Position numbers and translations under genes: made by a program. Source: an uncultured Burkholderiales bacterium (GTDB lineage: Bacteria > Pseudomonadota > Gammaproteobacteria > Burkholderiales > Burkholderiaceae_C). From it: DNA of 43,159 nt. The notes under the pieces were generated by a model. The model did not search any database. It saw nothing but the letters and a program-made list of their open reading frames with translations, and was not told the DNA's origin. Position 1 is the first letter of the stretch; each line of letters starts with the position of its first letter. Positions 1 through 7,540 of this stretch are shown one piece after another. Location of the stretch: contig CAILYC010000042.1 in the NCBI GenBank assembly GCA_903838355.1, positions 1 to 43,159 on the forward strand, read 5' to 3'.

Positions 1-39
1 CTTTACAACAGCGCTTTACAACAGCGCTTTACAACAGCG
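1..39. repeat. 13-bp tandem repeat, three copies
   Basis: Three exact head-to-tail copies of ctttacaacagcg occupy positions 1-13, 14-26 and 27-39. The array touches the window edge, so the true copy number is unknown. It lies just past the 3' end of the leftward ferredoxin-NADP reductase gene. No function can be assigned. Confidence 0.9.
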
Positions 40-53
40 AATGTGGCGTCGTT

Positions 54-827
54 TTATTGCTCAACAAAGGCGCGTTCGATCACATAGTCGCCAGGCTCGC
101 TGGTGCTGCCTTCTTTGAAGCCTTTCGTCTCCAAGATGGACTTCAAGTCTTTGAGCAACTGGGGTGAGCCACAAATCATCACGCGGTCCGTGATGGCGTT
201 CAAGTGCGGCAGGCCAAGCTCTTGCGTCAATTGGTTAGAGGTGAGCAAATCGGTGATGCGTCCTTGGTGTTTGAAAGGCTCGCGCGTGACAGTCGGGTAG
301 TAGAGCAATTGGTCTTTGATCATGTCGCCCAAGAGTTCATGCTCGGGCAACTCTTTTGTCAAATAGTCGTGGTATGCCAGTTCGGCCACTTCACGCACGC
401 CATGCACCAGGATCACTTTTTCAAACTTGTCGTAGGTCTCGGGGTCTCGAATAATGCTCATGAAGGGTGCCATGCCGGTGCCCGTTCCGAGCAAATAGAG
501 ATTTTTACCAGGCAGCAAATAGTCAATGAGCAAGGTGCCCGTGGGTTTGCGCCCCACCACAATGTCGTCTCCCACTTGAATGTGTTGGAGCTTTGAAGTG
601 AGGGGCCCGTCTTGCACCTTGATGCTCAAAAACTCCAAGTGCTCTTCATAGTTGGCGCTCACGATGCTGTAGGCGCGAAGGAGCGGTTTGTTGTTGGTCA
701 TCAAGCCAATCATGGTGAAGTGGCCGTTGGAAAACCGCAAGGCCATGTCACGCGTGGTGGTGAAACTGAACAATCGGTCGGTCCAATGGTGAACGCTTAA
801 AACTTTCTCGGTGTGGATGTTGCTCAT
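54..827 (-). CDS. fpr: Ferredoxin--NADP(+) reductase
   Basis: A 257-residue FAD- and NADP-binding oxidoreductase of the bacterial Fpr type, which moves electrons between NADPH and ferredoxin or flavodoxin in the cytoplasm. The FAD-binding motif RAYSIVS is at residues 51-57, the nucleotide-binding motif GTGTGMAPF at about 114-122 and the CGSP segment near residue 220. The protein ends YVIERAFVEQ, the C-terminal tail typical of subclass I bacterial Fpr rather than plant-type FNR. Length is normal for the family. It is transcribed leftward alone, and the gap upstream carries a 9-bp repeat. A role in oxidative stress or in feeding electrons to iron-sulfur proteins is known for the family; nothing local specifies the partner. 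Confidence 0.95.
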   Translation of the reverse strand: MSNIHTEKVLSVHHWTDRLFSFTTTRDMALRFSNGHFTMIGLMTNNKPLLRAYSIVSANYEEHLEFLSIKVQDGPLTSKLQHIQVGDDIVVGRKPTGTLLIDYLLPGKNLYLLGTGTGMAPFMSIIRDPETYDKFEKVILVHGVREVAELAYHDYLTKELPEHELLGDMIKDQLLYYPTVTREPFKHQGRITDLLTSNQLTQELGLPHLNAITDRVMICGSPQLLKDLKSILETKGFKEGSTSEPGDYVIERAFVEQ

Positions 828-881
828 GGGGCTTTGAGGGCAAATAGGGTGACAGGGTGTCAGGGTAATCGGGAAAATGAT

Positions 882-908
882 GGCAAGGAGGGCAAGGAGG
901 GCAAGAAG
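882..908. repeat. 9-bp tandem repeat, three copies
   Basis: Two exact copies of ggcaaggag (882-890, 891-899) and one variant, ggcaagaag (900-908), lie in the 190-bp gap between the fpr start and the monooxygenase stop. It belongs to a wider pattern of 9-bp repeats in this window. Confidence 0.8.
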
Positions 909-1016
909 GTGGCTTGTGTCCCTCAGAGCTTCGAAGTGGACCCTTGATCAGGTCAAGCCGTCATCATGCAAACGCATCTCTTGGGCGTCCAAACCCCATT
1001 TTACCCTTTCAGCCGT

Positions 1017-2705
1017 TCATGGCGCGATGCTTTCAAGTCCCAGCAAACGATGCCAAATGGCATCGGGCTCGTTCACAAGCGCAGGAGACGAGAGCGGGCA
1101 ACGGTAGGCCACGATCTGATCGGGTCGCACGATGACCCAGTGGGCTTGGTACAAGTCTTGGATTTCCAAGAGATCGTCTGGCGCTGGGCTCAAACACTTT
1201 AAGTCTAGGCCAGCATGGCTCGCAGCGTCTTGCAGGGTATGCTCGACATCGGGGTGTCCCGTTAAATTGAGCAGCGTCCAGTTGCGGCCGAAGTGGTCAT
1301 AAAGCGAGCTGCCGTCCTCAAGCCATGCATGGGGCGGTCTGCCCCCGGGTGTGGCCGTTGGGATGTAGTTGTTGGCCTCATCGCTGGGCGCTGTGCTGCC
1401 GTCGCCCACGATGATGGGCGAGCCGTCATAGCGCCCACCAAAGGTGACGCCAGGGATGTTGAATTCTTTTCTCACATGCGCGTTGAAGTGAATGCTCGCC
1501 AGTTCCCGCTCGGCTTGACCCGCAGGGCTGTCGGACTCGATGGCCTCAGTCACGGGGTAGAGCCCGACCGAATCGGCAAACTCTCGGGCGTAGCTTGTGT
1601 TGCGCAGGGCCAAGGGGCGGCGCTCGAGCTCATACGTTTGAAGGACAGGCGCGTGGGCAGGATTTGCAATGGCGGCGGCCAATTTCCAGCCAAGGTTGAC
1701 CGCGTCTTCAATGGCGGTGTTGTAGCCCAAGCCACCGGTGGGGGTGAACAAATGGGCCGCATCTCCCATGAGGAACACGCGCCCGCGCTGAAATTTCTCG
1801 GCCACCAAGGAGTGGCCAGCGGTCCAGGTCTGAAGCGACAAAATTTCAAAATCGACCTCGCAGCCCATGAATTCAAGCAGCAACTGGCGGGCCTCTGTTT
1901 CACCCCAGTGTTCGGGATTCTCTCCCTCGGCGACAGCACTGTGAAAGGCAAATTGTTCAAGCCCATCGACTGCGGCCAAAAAGCCGCGCCGCTTGGGGTT
2001 GACCGTCACGTACATCCAGGCTCTTGGGTGCGGGACGTGTTGGTATAGGCTCTTGGAGCGCATATAGACGGCAAACATTTGGCCACCCATATAGCTTCTC
2101 TTGACGCCGGTCTCTCCCGTGTAAGACAGTCCCAATGCGTGGCGCACCGTGCTTTTGGGGCCGTCCCCTGCCACCAAGTATTTCACCTTGACGGTTTGAA
2201 TGTCTGCGGGGCGATCAAGGGCGCAAAAATGCGCAACCACGCAGTCTGCCTGATCCTCAAAATCAAGCAAGCGGTGTGCATAGCGAATATCGTTGCAAGC
2301 ATAACGTTGAGCGTGATCTTTGAGCACGGTTTCGACAAACTTTTGCGACACGCGGTGGGGCAACTCGGCCGCACTCCAAGATCCCTTCATGGTTTTGATT
2401 CTCTCCACCGCCTCGTGGGCGGTGGGCAAGGATAAGCGCGCGAGCTCAAAGCCGTTGAGTCGGGTGAAATAAGCGATATCGGTGGGGTGGTCACCCGGCA
2501 GGCCAAGCGCACGAATTTCGTGCGCAAACCCCAAGCGGCGGTAATGCTCCATGGTTCTCGCCTGGGTGGCATTGGCCTGGGGGTTGAAGGCGGTCGAGGG
2601 CTTGGCGTCCAAGAGCAAACACCGCACGCCGCGTTGTCCGAGTTCATTGGCCAGCATCAAGCCACTGGGCCCACCGCCCACAATCAATACATCGAAATCG
2701 GTCAT
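1017..2705 (-). CDS. FAD-dependent aromatic-type monooxygenase
   Basis: A 562-residue flavoprotein hydroxylase of the PheA/TfdB/MhpA class, which uses NAD(P)H and O2 to hydroxylate a ring substrate. The N-terminal dinucleotide fold has the fingerprint GGGPSGLMLANELGQRG right after the start. A DGPKSTVR segment (DG motif) lies in the middle, and GRVFLMGDAAHLFTPTGGLGYN is the second FAD motif (GD). A C-terminal thioredoxin-like extension, usual in the phenol hydroxylase subgroup, follows. I chose ATG at 2705 because the flavin fold begins immediately after it and GAGGA lies 10-15 nt upstream; an in-frame start at 2768 would add 21 residues of no clear family match. It is divergent from a SnoaL-like gene, suggesting a catabolic role, but the substrate cannot be read from sequence. 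Confidence 0.88.
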   Translation of the reverse strand: MTDFDVLIVGGGPSGLMLANELGQRGVRCLLLDAKPSTAFNPQANATQARTMEHYRRLGFAHEIRALGLPGDHPTDIAYFTRLNGFELARLSLPTAHEAVERIKTMKGSWSAAELPHRVSQKFVETVLKDHAQRYACNDIRYAHRLLDFEDQADCVVAHFCALDRPADIQTVKVKYLVAGDGPKSTVRHALGLSYTGETGVKRSYMGGQMFAVYMRSKSLYQHVPHPRAWMYVTVNPKRRGFLAAVDGLEQFAFHSAVAEGENPEHWGETEARQLLLEFMGCEVDFEILSLQTWTAGHSLVAEKFQRGRVFLMGDAAHLFTPTGGLGYNTAIEDAVNLGWKLAAAIANPAHAPVLQTYELERRPLALRNTSYAREFADSVGLYPVTEAIESDSPAGQAERELASIHFNAHVRKEFNIPGVTFGGRYDGSPIIVGDGSTAPSDEANNYIPTATPGGRPPHAWLEDGSSLYDHFGRNWTLLNLTGHPDVEHTLQDAASHAGLDLKCLSPAPDDLLEIQDLYQAHWVIVRPDQIVAYRCPLSSPALVNEPDAIWHRLLGLESIAP

Positions 2706-2921
2706 GTCAGGATCATCCTCAGGTTTGCCGCCATTGTCCTTCAATTCACGCGTTCGCATGGCAAACAAGTCAGATTTAAGCGCTCGAGTGGGTGTTTTAC
2801 AGGAGCAGTGGGGACACTAAAAAGAGATAAGATTGTGTCCATTCGGTGTTGGAAAGAGACGTATTGATCGTCCTGTCCAAAACCGCGCACCCATTTTTTA
2901 AACTCACAGGACACTTCTGAT

Positions 2922-3527
2922 ATGGACTCTACACTCGTGCACCAATTGCGCATTCGTCAACTGGTTGAGAGCTGGGCTGTTTGGCGCGATGCGGGCGACT
3001 GGGAACGCTTCAAAACCGTTTGGCACGACGATGGGGTGATGATGGCCACTTGGTTTCAAGGGCCCTTTGAGGAATTCATCAAGGTCACCATTGAGGGCTG
3101 GAACAAAGGGGTCAGCATTTTGCATTTCTTGGGGGGGTCCTCTATCGATGTTCAAGGAACACGTGCCATTGCCCAAACGAAGATGACGATTTCGCAGCGC
3201 GGTCAAGTTCAAGATGTCCTTTGCGACGTGGTCTGCACCGGGCGGTTTTATGACTTCTTTGAAGAGCGCGCCGGAGTCTGGGGCTTGGTGCACCGTCAAC
3301 CCATTTACGAAAAAGACCGCATTGACCCGGTCGACCCCAACGCAAAGTTGGTGCTTGATCAAGCCGCGTTGGCGGCATTTCCCGAAGGCTATCGCCACTT
3401 GGCCTATATCCAAACCCGCATCGGCTACAACGTCAAGATGGACATGCCCATGCTCAAAGGCGAAAAAGTTCAGGCCCTGTATGCCCATGGCGAGCAGTGG
3501 TTGAGCGGTGGCGCTTTGGTGCGTTGA
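2922..3527 (+). CDS. SnoaL/NTF2-like protein
   Basis: A 201-residue protein whose N-terminal part (LRIRQLVESWAVWRDAGDWERFKTVWHDDG) has the usual opening of SnoaL-like NTF2-fold proteins, a family that includes small ketosteroid isomerase-like enzymes and small subunits of ring-hydroxylating dioxygenases. No dioxygenase large subunit is nearby, so a beta-subunit role is unlikely. It is divergent from the FAD monooxygenase and upstream of a Bug receptor, so it probably acts on an aromatic or polyketide-like intermediate in the same pathway. It is longer than the minimal 130-residue fold, with an extended C-terminal half. The catalytic function is inferred only from context. Confidence 0.75.
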   Translation: MDSTLVHQLRIRQLVESWAVWRDAGDWERFKTVWHDDGVMMATWFQGPFEEFIKVTIEGWNKGVSILHFLGGSSIDVQGTRAIAQTKMTISQRGQVQDVLCDVVCTGRFYDFFEERAGVWGLVHRQPIYEKDRIDPVDPNAKLVLDQAALAAFPEGYRHLAYIQTRIGYNVKMDMPMLKGEKVQALYAHGEQWLSGGALVR

Positions 3528-3614
3528 TCTCGCCCGAGTTGGGGGAATGTTCATTACACTTGGGTTAAAAGTCAGAAACTTTGAACATGGAGTGCTCTCC
3601 AGGAGAATTGAACC

Positions 3615-4610
3615 ATGCTAAGACGAGAAACCTTAAAACACTTGGGGCTGGGCGGCGCAGCACTGGCGCTAGAGGGTCAAGCGCTCACGGCCTTTTCACA
3701 AAGTGCCGAAACTTTCCCGAGTCGAAGCATCAAAGTGGTGGTGCCCCAGCCGGCTGGCGGGGGATTTGACTTTGTCGCACGGGTCTTGGCCGACAAAATG
3801 ACCCAAGGCGTGGCTGCTGGCGTGATCGTGGAAAACCGCACCGGCTCGGGCACGTTGGTGGGAACAGATTTTGTCGCCAAAGCTCCAGCCGATGGCTACA
3901 CCTTGCTCCTGGGCTCGGTGTCGAATATGGTGCTCAATGCGGGGCTTTATAAAAACTTGTCCTACGACCCGGTGAAAGACTTTGAGCCTTTGGGACTGGC
4001 GGTGGGTTACAGCTACACCTTGGTGTCTCGCTTGGACGCCAAACTCAAAACACTCAAAGACTGGTTGGATTACGCGAAGGCACACCCCGGCCAAGTGACC
4101 TATGCGTCGGCCGGTAACGGCACCGGCCAGCATGTGATTGCTGCGGCCCTTGCCCATGTGGCCGGGGTGGACCTCATCCATGTGCCTTACCGCGGTGCGC
4201 AGGCGGCCTACACCGATTTGATCGGGGGTCGGGTGGATTTGTTTTTTGATTTATCGTCCACGGCTCGTGTCCATGTGGACGCGCTTCACTTGCAGGCCTT
4301 GGCGGTGTCGGGTGCACAGCGACTGCCCATCCACCCTCAAGTGCCCACCCTCTTGGAGAGTGGCATCGAGAGCTTGGAGCTCGAGTCCTGGTTTGGACTC
4401 TTTGCGAGCTCCAAAACTCCGAGCAAAGAAATGGCTTATTTGACCGCCTTGGTCAAAGAGGCCATGCTGGCACCTGAGACCAGAGCGAGATTTGAAAAAC
4501 AAGGCGGGCGTTTGCTCGCTTGGGCTCCCCAAGAGAGCCGTCAAGCGCTCAAAAAAGATTTGGCGCGTTGGGTGCCCTTGATCCATTTGCTAGGGATTCA
4601 GCCCGAGTGA
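3615..4610 (+). CDS. Bug/TctC-family periplasmic solute-binding protein
   Basis: A 331-residue tripartite tricarboxylate transporter receptor of the Bug family, which is greatly expanded in Burkholderiales. The first 30 residues form a signal peptide with a twin-arginine-like start (RRETLK) and an alanine-rich core. The mature part opens with FPSRSIKVVVPQPAGGGFDFVAR, the standard Bug N-terminus, and carries VENRTGSGTLVGTDFVAKAPADGYTLL, the segment around the ligand carboxylate-binding loop. No TctA/TctB membrane subunits are nearby, which is normal for Bug orphans. It follows the SnoaL-like gene by 87 bp and may supply substrate, probably a carboxylate, to the neighbouring enzymes. Confidence 0.93.
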   Translation: MLRRETLKHLGLGGAALALEGQALTAFSQSAETFPSRSIKVVVPQPAGGGFDFVARVLADKMTQGVAAGVIVENRTGSGTLVGTDFVAKAPADGYTLLLGSVSNMVLNAGLYKNLSYDPVKDFEPLGLAVGYSYTLVSRLDAKLKTLKDWLDYAKAHPGQVTYASAGNGTGQHVIAAALAHVAGVDLIHVPYRGAQAAYTDLIGGRVDLFFDLSSTARVHVDALHLQALAVSGAQRLPIHPQVPTLLESGIESLELESWFGLFASSKTPSKEMAYLTALVKEAMLAPETRARFEKQGGRLLAWAPQESRQALKKDLARWVPLIHLLGIQPE

Positions 4611-4691
4611 GCTTGGGGTCTGGGCTTGGCATGAGAAGCGCCAACCCGTCCAATTATCAAAAAAACTCATTAGAATGAAAGACCTTTTGCC

Positions 4692-4994
4692 ATGATCAAA
4701 CACATCGTGATGTGGCGCGTGCGCGGAGACACCGACATCGATAAGCGGGCCAATATTGAGCGCGTGTGCTCAGGCTTTAACGCTTTGAAGGGCCATATCC
4801 CTGGCATGCTGCACCTCGAGCTCGGTGTGGATGTGAGTGGCATTGACTATGCGTGCGATGTGGTGCTCTACACCGAATTTGAGACAGCAAAGGATTTGGA
4901 GGCTTATGCCAGTCACCCCTTGCATGAGCAATTGAAGAAAGAACTCGATGGCGTGCGAAGCGCACGCCATCAAGTGGATTATGTTGTGAACTAA
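4692..4994 (+). CDS. Dabb-domain (A/B barrel) protein
   Basis: A 100-residue ferredoxin-like alpha/beta barrel of the Dabb (stress-responsive A/B barrel) family. It opens MIKHIVMWRV and ends with the typical ASHPLHEQLKKELDGVRSARHQVDYV segment, where the HP...H pattern is characteristic. Dabb proteins are usually dimeric, and some are cyclases or lyases in aromatic or polyketide chemistry. Here it lies between a Bug receptor and a RutE-like reductase, in the same direction and only 17 bp before the latter, so it probably belongs to the same small operon. Its reaction is unknown. Confidence 0.88.
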   Translation: MIKHIVMWRVRGDTDIDKRANIERVCSGFNALKGHIPGMLHLELGVDVSGIDYACDVVLYTEFETAKDLEAYASHPLHEQLKKELDGVRSARHQVDYVVN

Positions 4995-5011
4995 ATCAAA
5001 GGATACAGAAA

Positions 5012-5599
5012 ATGACGATCGACAAAGCAGCCATGCAAGCACTTTTCCATGACGCCAGAACGGCCAATGGATTTTTGGACAAACCAGTGGCCAGCCACTT
5101 GCTCCACGATATTTATGAGTTGGCCAAAATGGGCGCCACCTCCATGAACACGCAACCCACCCGCTATGTCTTCTTGACCCATGAAGCGGCCAAGGCACGC
5201 TTGTATCCCGCCTTGAGCCCAGGCAATGTGGACAAAACCAAATCCGCTCCGGTATGTGTGATTGTGGCCACCGACACCCATTTCTACGAGCACTTGCCCC
5301 AGTGTTTCCCCAACAAGCCCGATGCCAAACAGATGTTTGAAGGCAATGCCGGTTTGGCGGGCGGCACAGCCAGTCGCAACGGCACCTTGGGCGGCGCTTA
5401 TTTCATGATGGCCGCTCGGGCCTATGGGCTCGATTGCGGCCCCATGAGCGGCTTTGATGCGGCCAAGGTCAACCAAGAGTTTTTCCCAGACGGGCGTTTT
5501 ACCGCGAATTTCTTGGTGAATTTGGGCTACGGCGACAACACCAAACTCTTCCCTCGCAACCCCAGGTTGAGTTTCGAGCAAGCCTGCCAGGTCCTCTAA
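5012..5599 (+). CDS. RutE/HadB-like nitroreductase (malonic semialdehyde reductase family)
   Basis: A 195-residue FMN-dependent nitroreductase-fold protein. It closely follows the RutE pattern: LFHDARTANGF near the start, MGATSMNTQPTRYVF (FMN phosphate-binding region), LSPGNVDKTKSAPV, AYGLDCGPMSGFD and a final LGYGD...LFPRNPRLSFEQACQVL. RutE reduces malonic semialdehyde to 3-hydroxypropionate at the end of the Rut pyrimidine pathway. No rutA-D genes are visible, so the enzyme probably handles a different semialdehyde, quinone or nitro compound. Its stop codon is 1 nt from the next gene's start, implying translational coupling with the TauE-like permease. Confidence 0.85.
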   Translation: MTIDKAAMQALFHDARTANGFLDKPVASHLLHDIYELAKMGATSMNTQPTRYVFLTHEAAKARLYPALSPGNVDKTKSAPVCVIVATDTHFYEHLPQCFPNKPDAKQMFEGNAGLAGGTASRNGTLGGAYFMMAARAYGLDCGPMSGFDAAKVNQEFFPDGRFTANFLVNLGYGDNTKLFPRNPRLSFEQACQVL

Positions 5600-5600
5600 C

Positions 5601-6356
5601 TTGTTCGATTGGCCCGCGATGGACCCCCTGTTTTACGGGGTGGCCATCCCAGCCGTGCTTTTGCTGGGACTGAGCAAAAGCGGCTTTGCGTCGGGCTTTG
5701 GCTCGATGGCGGTGCCGTTGATGGCCATGGTGGTGAGTGTGCCGACAGCCGCGGCGATCTTGATGCCCATTTTGCTCGTGCTCGACATCTTGGGCCTGCG
5801 CGCCTATCGCAAAGACATCGACATGGCCTTGCTCAAGTGGCTCGTGCCGTGCTCTTTGGTGGGGGTGTTTTTGGGGTACTTGTCGTTCAAGTCGCTCGAC
5901 ACCAAAACCGTCTCGGCCATCGTGGGCGCGAGCACCCTTTTGTTTTTGGCGCAACGCATTTTTTTGCCCTCGGTGAAGCTCTTTAGCCAACCCACGCGTC
6001 CCACGGGTGTTGTTCTCTCCATTGCTTCGGGTTTTACCTCCTTCATGGCGCATGCGGGAGCACCCCCCATCAATGCCTATTTGCTCGGTTTGAACTTGCC
6101 GCCACTGCGGTTTGCATCGACTTTGGCGGTTTTGTTTTTTTGGGTCAATTTGGTCAAATGGGTCCCGTATGCGGGTCTGGGTCTCTTGCACACGGGCAAT
6201 ATGCTCACAGCCCTCACCTTGATGCCCTTCGCGCCCATAGGGGTGTATGTGGGGGTTTACCTGACTCGGCGCATGCGGCCCACAGTCTTTTATCGACTGG
6301 TCCACGGCGCCATGCTTTTGACGGGCTGCAAATTGCTCTGGGATGGTTTGTTTTGA
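5601..6356 (+). CDS. TauE/SafE-family membrane permease
   Basis: A 251-residue integral membrane protein, hydrophobic almost throughout, with the family's two-repeat organisation. The first repeat opens with LLGLSKSGFASGFGSMAVPLMAMV and the second with VVLSIASGFTSFMAHAGAPPINAYLLGLNLPP. TauE/SafE proteins export small anions such as sulfite, sulfoacetate or organic acids. I take TTG at 5601, because an AGG lies about 8 nt upstream and the gap to the RutE-like gene is 1 nt; ATG at 5619 is an alternative. Coupling to the reductase suggests export of a product or intermediate of this pathway. Confidence 0.88.
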   Translation: MFDWPAMDPLFYGVAIPAVLLLGLSKSGFASGFGSMAVPLMAMVVSVPTAAAILMPILLVLDILGLRAYRKDIDMALLKWLVPCSLVGVFLGYLSFKSLDTKTVSAIVGASTLLFLAQRIFLPSVKLFSQPTRPTGVVLSIASGFTSFMAHAGAPPINAYLLGLNLPPLRFASTLAVLFFWVNLVKWVPYAGLGLLHTGNMLTALTLMPFAPIGVYVGVYLTRRMRPTVFYRLVHGAMLLTGCKLLWDGLF

Positions 6357-6401
6357 GGGCTTTGTTGCGGATGACTTGAGCGCTTTTACTGGGCAGACGA
6401 C

Positions 6402-6869
6402 ATGAGAATTTTTAAAACCTTGGACGACCTCGCTTCTTGTGTGGGGCAGGAAGTGGGCGTGAGCCCTTGGCACACCATCACGCAGTCACAAATTGATGCG
6501 TTTGCCCTTGCGACGCTTGATTCTCAATGGATTCATGTGGATGCAGAGCGCGCCAAAGAAGGCCCCTTTGGTTCGACCATTGCCCACGGTTTTTTGACCC
6601 TGTCCTTGATGCCTTGGTGCATGGGCCAAGTGGTTCGCCTGGAAGAGGAAACGACCAGCATCAACTACGGACTCAACAAGGTGCGCTTTACCTCGGTGGT
6701 GCCCGTCAACGCTCAGCTGCGGGCCCGGTTTGTTCTCTTCGAGGCCCAGGCCTTGGCGCCCATGCAGGGCCATGGGTATGGGTTGACTTGGGATGTGGTG
6801 TTTGAGTTGTTGGGTCAAGACAAACCCGCTTGTGTGGCCCAGTGCGTCGTGAGGCATTACACCGTTTAG
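6402..6869 (+). CDS. MaoC-family (R)-specific enoyl-CoA hydratase-like dehydratase
   Basis: A 155-residue single hot-dog fold protein. The hydratase motif is intact: D40-SQWI-H45-VD, followed by GPFGSTIAHGFLTLSL, which in characterised MaoC/PhaJ enzymes supplies the catalytic Asp/His pair and the oxyanion-hole loop. Such enzymes hydrate 2-enoyl-CoA to (R)-3-hydroxyacyl-CoA. It is the last gene of the rightward accessory run and lies 46 bp after the TauE-like gene. Its presence suggests that the pathway here passes through a CoA thioester, but no CoA ligase is in the window. Confidence 0.9.
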   Translation: MRIFKTLDDLASCVGQEVGVSPWHTITQSQIDAFALATLDSQWIHVDAERAKEGPFGSTIAHGFLTLSLMPWCMGQVVRLEEETTSINYGLNKVRFTSVVPVNAQLRARFVLFEAQALAPMQGHGYGLTWDVVFELLGQDKPACVAQCVVRHYTV

Positions 6870-6914
6870 CCTCCAGGCTTGCAGCACAGCAAGCGTTGAG
6901 TTCCTTGGCCGTGG

Positions 6915-7388
6915 TCAAACAAAGCCGATTTGTCGCCAGGCTTCATAGACCACAATGGCGACGGTGTTGGAGAGGTTCAAGCTGCGCTGAGACTCGCGCA
7001 TGGTGAGTCTGAGGAGGTGGCTGTGATTAAATTGCACCCTCACCTCTTGGGGCAACCCACTCGTTTCGCTGCCAAAGACAAAATAGTCTCCCGCTTGAAA
7101 AGCCACATCGTGCGGGGATTTTTCTCCCTTGGTGGAGAAGGCAAACAGGCGCGAGGGTGGTGCTTGGCTTTGAGTCAGAAAACTCTCCCAATGGGGGTAG
7201 CGCTTGACGGTGGCGTACTCATGATAGTCCAGACCCGCGCGGCGCATGGAGCGGTCCTCCATGTCAAAACCCAGCGGTTCGATCAAATGCAATTGCACGC
7301 CCGTGTTGGCGCACAAACGGATGATGTTGCCCGTGTTGGGGGGGATTTCAGGTTGGTAGAGGACGACGTTGAACATGGCGTCGTGCAT
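6915..7388 (-). CDS. trmL: tRNA (cytidine/uridine(34)-2'-O)-methyltransferase TrmL
   Basis: A 157-residue minimal SPOUT methyltransferase. It starts MFNVVLYQPEIPPNTGNIIRLCANTG, has HLIEPLGFDMEDRSMRRAGLDY and ends with the knot region VFGSETSGLPQEV and LRLTMRESQRSLNLSNTVAIVVYEAWRQ, a full match to TrmL (formerly YibK). TrmL methylates the wobble nucleotide of tRNA-Leu isoacceptors. I prefer ATG at 7388 because a strong GGAGG lies just upstream, though the spacing is short; ATG at 7376 is the alternative. An upstream in-frame extension to 7514 overlaps the neighbouring gene and lacks family similarity. It is convergent with the MaoC gene. Confidence 0.94.
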   Translation of the reverse strand: MHDAMFNVVLYQPEIPPNTGNIIRLCANTGVQLHLIEPLGFDMEDRSMRRAGLDYHEYATVKRYPHWESFLTQSQAPPSRLFAFSTKGEKSPHDVAFQAGDYFVFGSETSGLPQEVRVQFNHSHLLRLTMRESQRSLNLSNTVAIVVYEAWRQIGFV

Positions 7389-7540
7389 TATCCTCCAGCG
7401 CTTTCTTGCAAGGTGTTGCTGGACTGCATTGTTGAATCTATTGTTCAACCCGGGCGAGCGTCTCCATGCAGTACGATGGCGGACTTGGACCCTTGTGTTG
7501 CCCCTTGTCTTCATTTGATCCGCCGCTGATACTCATCCCC

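Noticed and set aside
1-39. Possible CRISPR array
   Set aside because: The 13-bp units are directly adjacent with no spacers.
5499-6473. 324-residue minus-strand frame opposite the TauE-like gene
   Set aside because: It is Gln/His/Arg-rich without domains, the typical antisense of a hydrophobic membrane protein gene.
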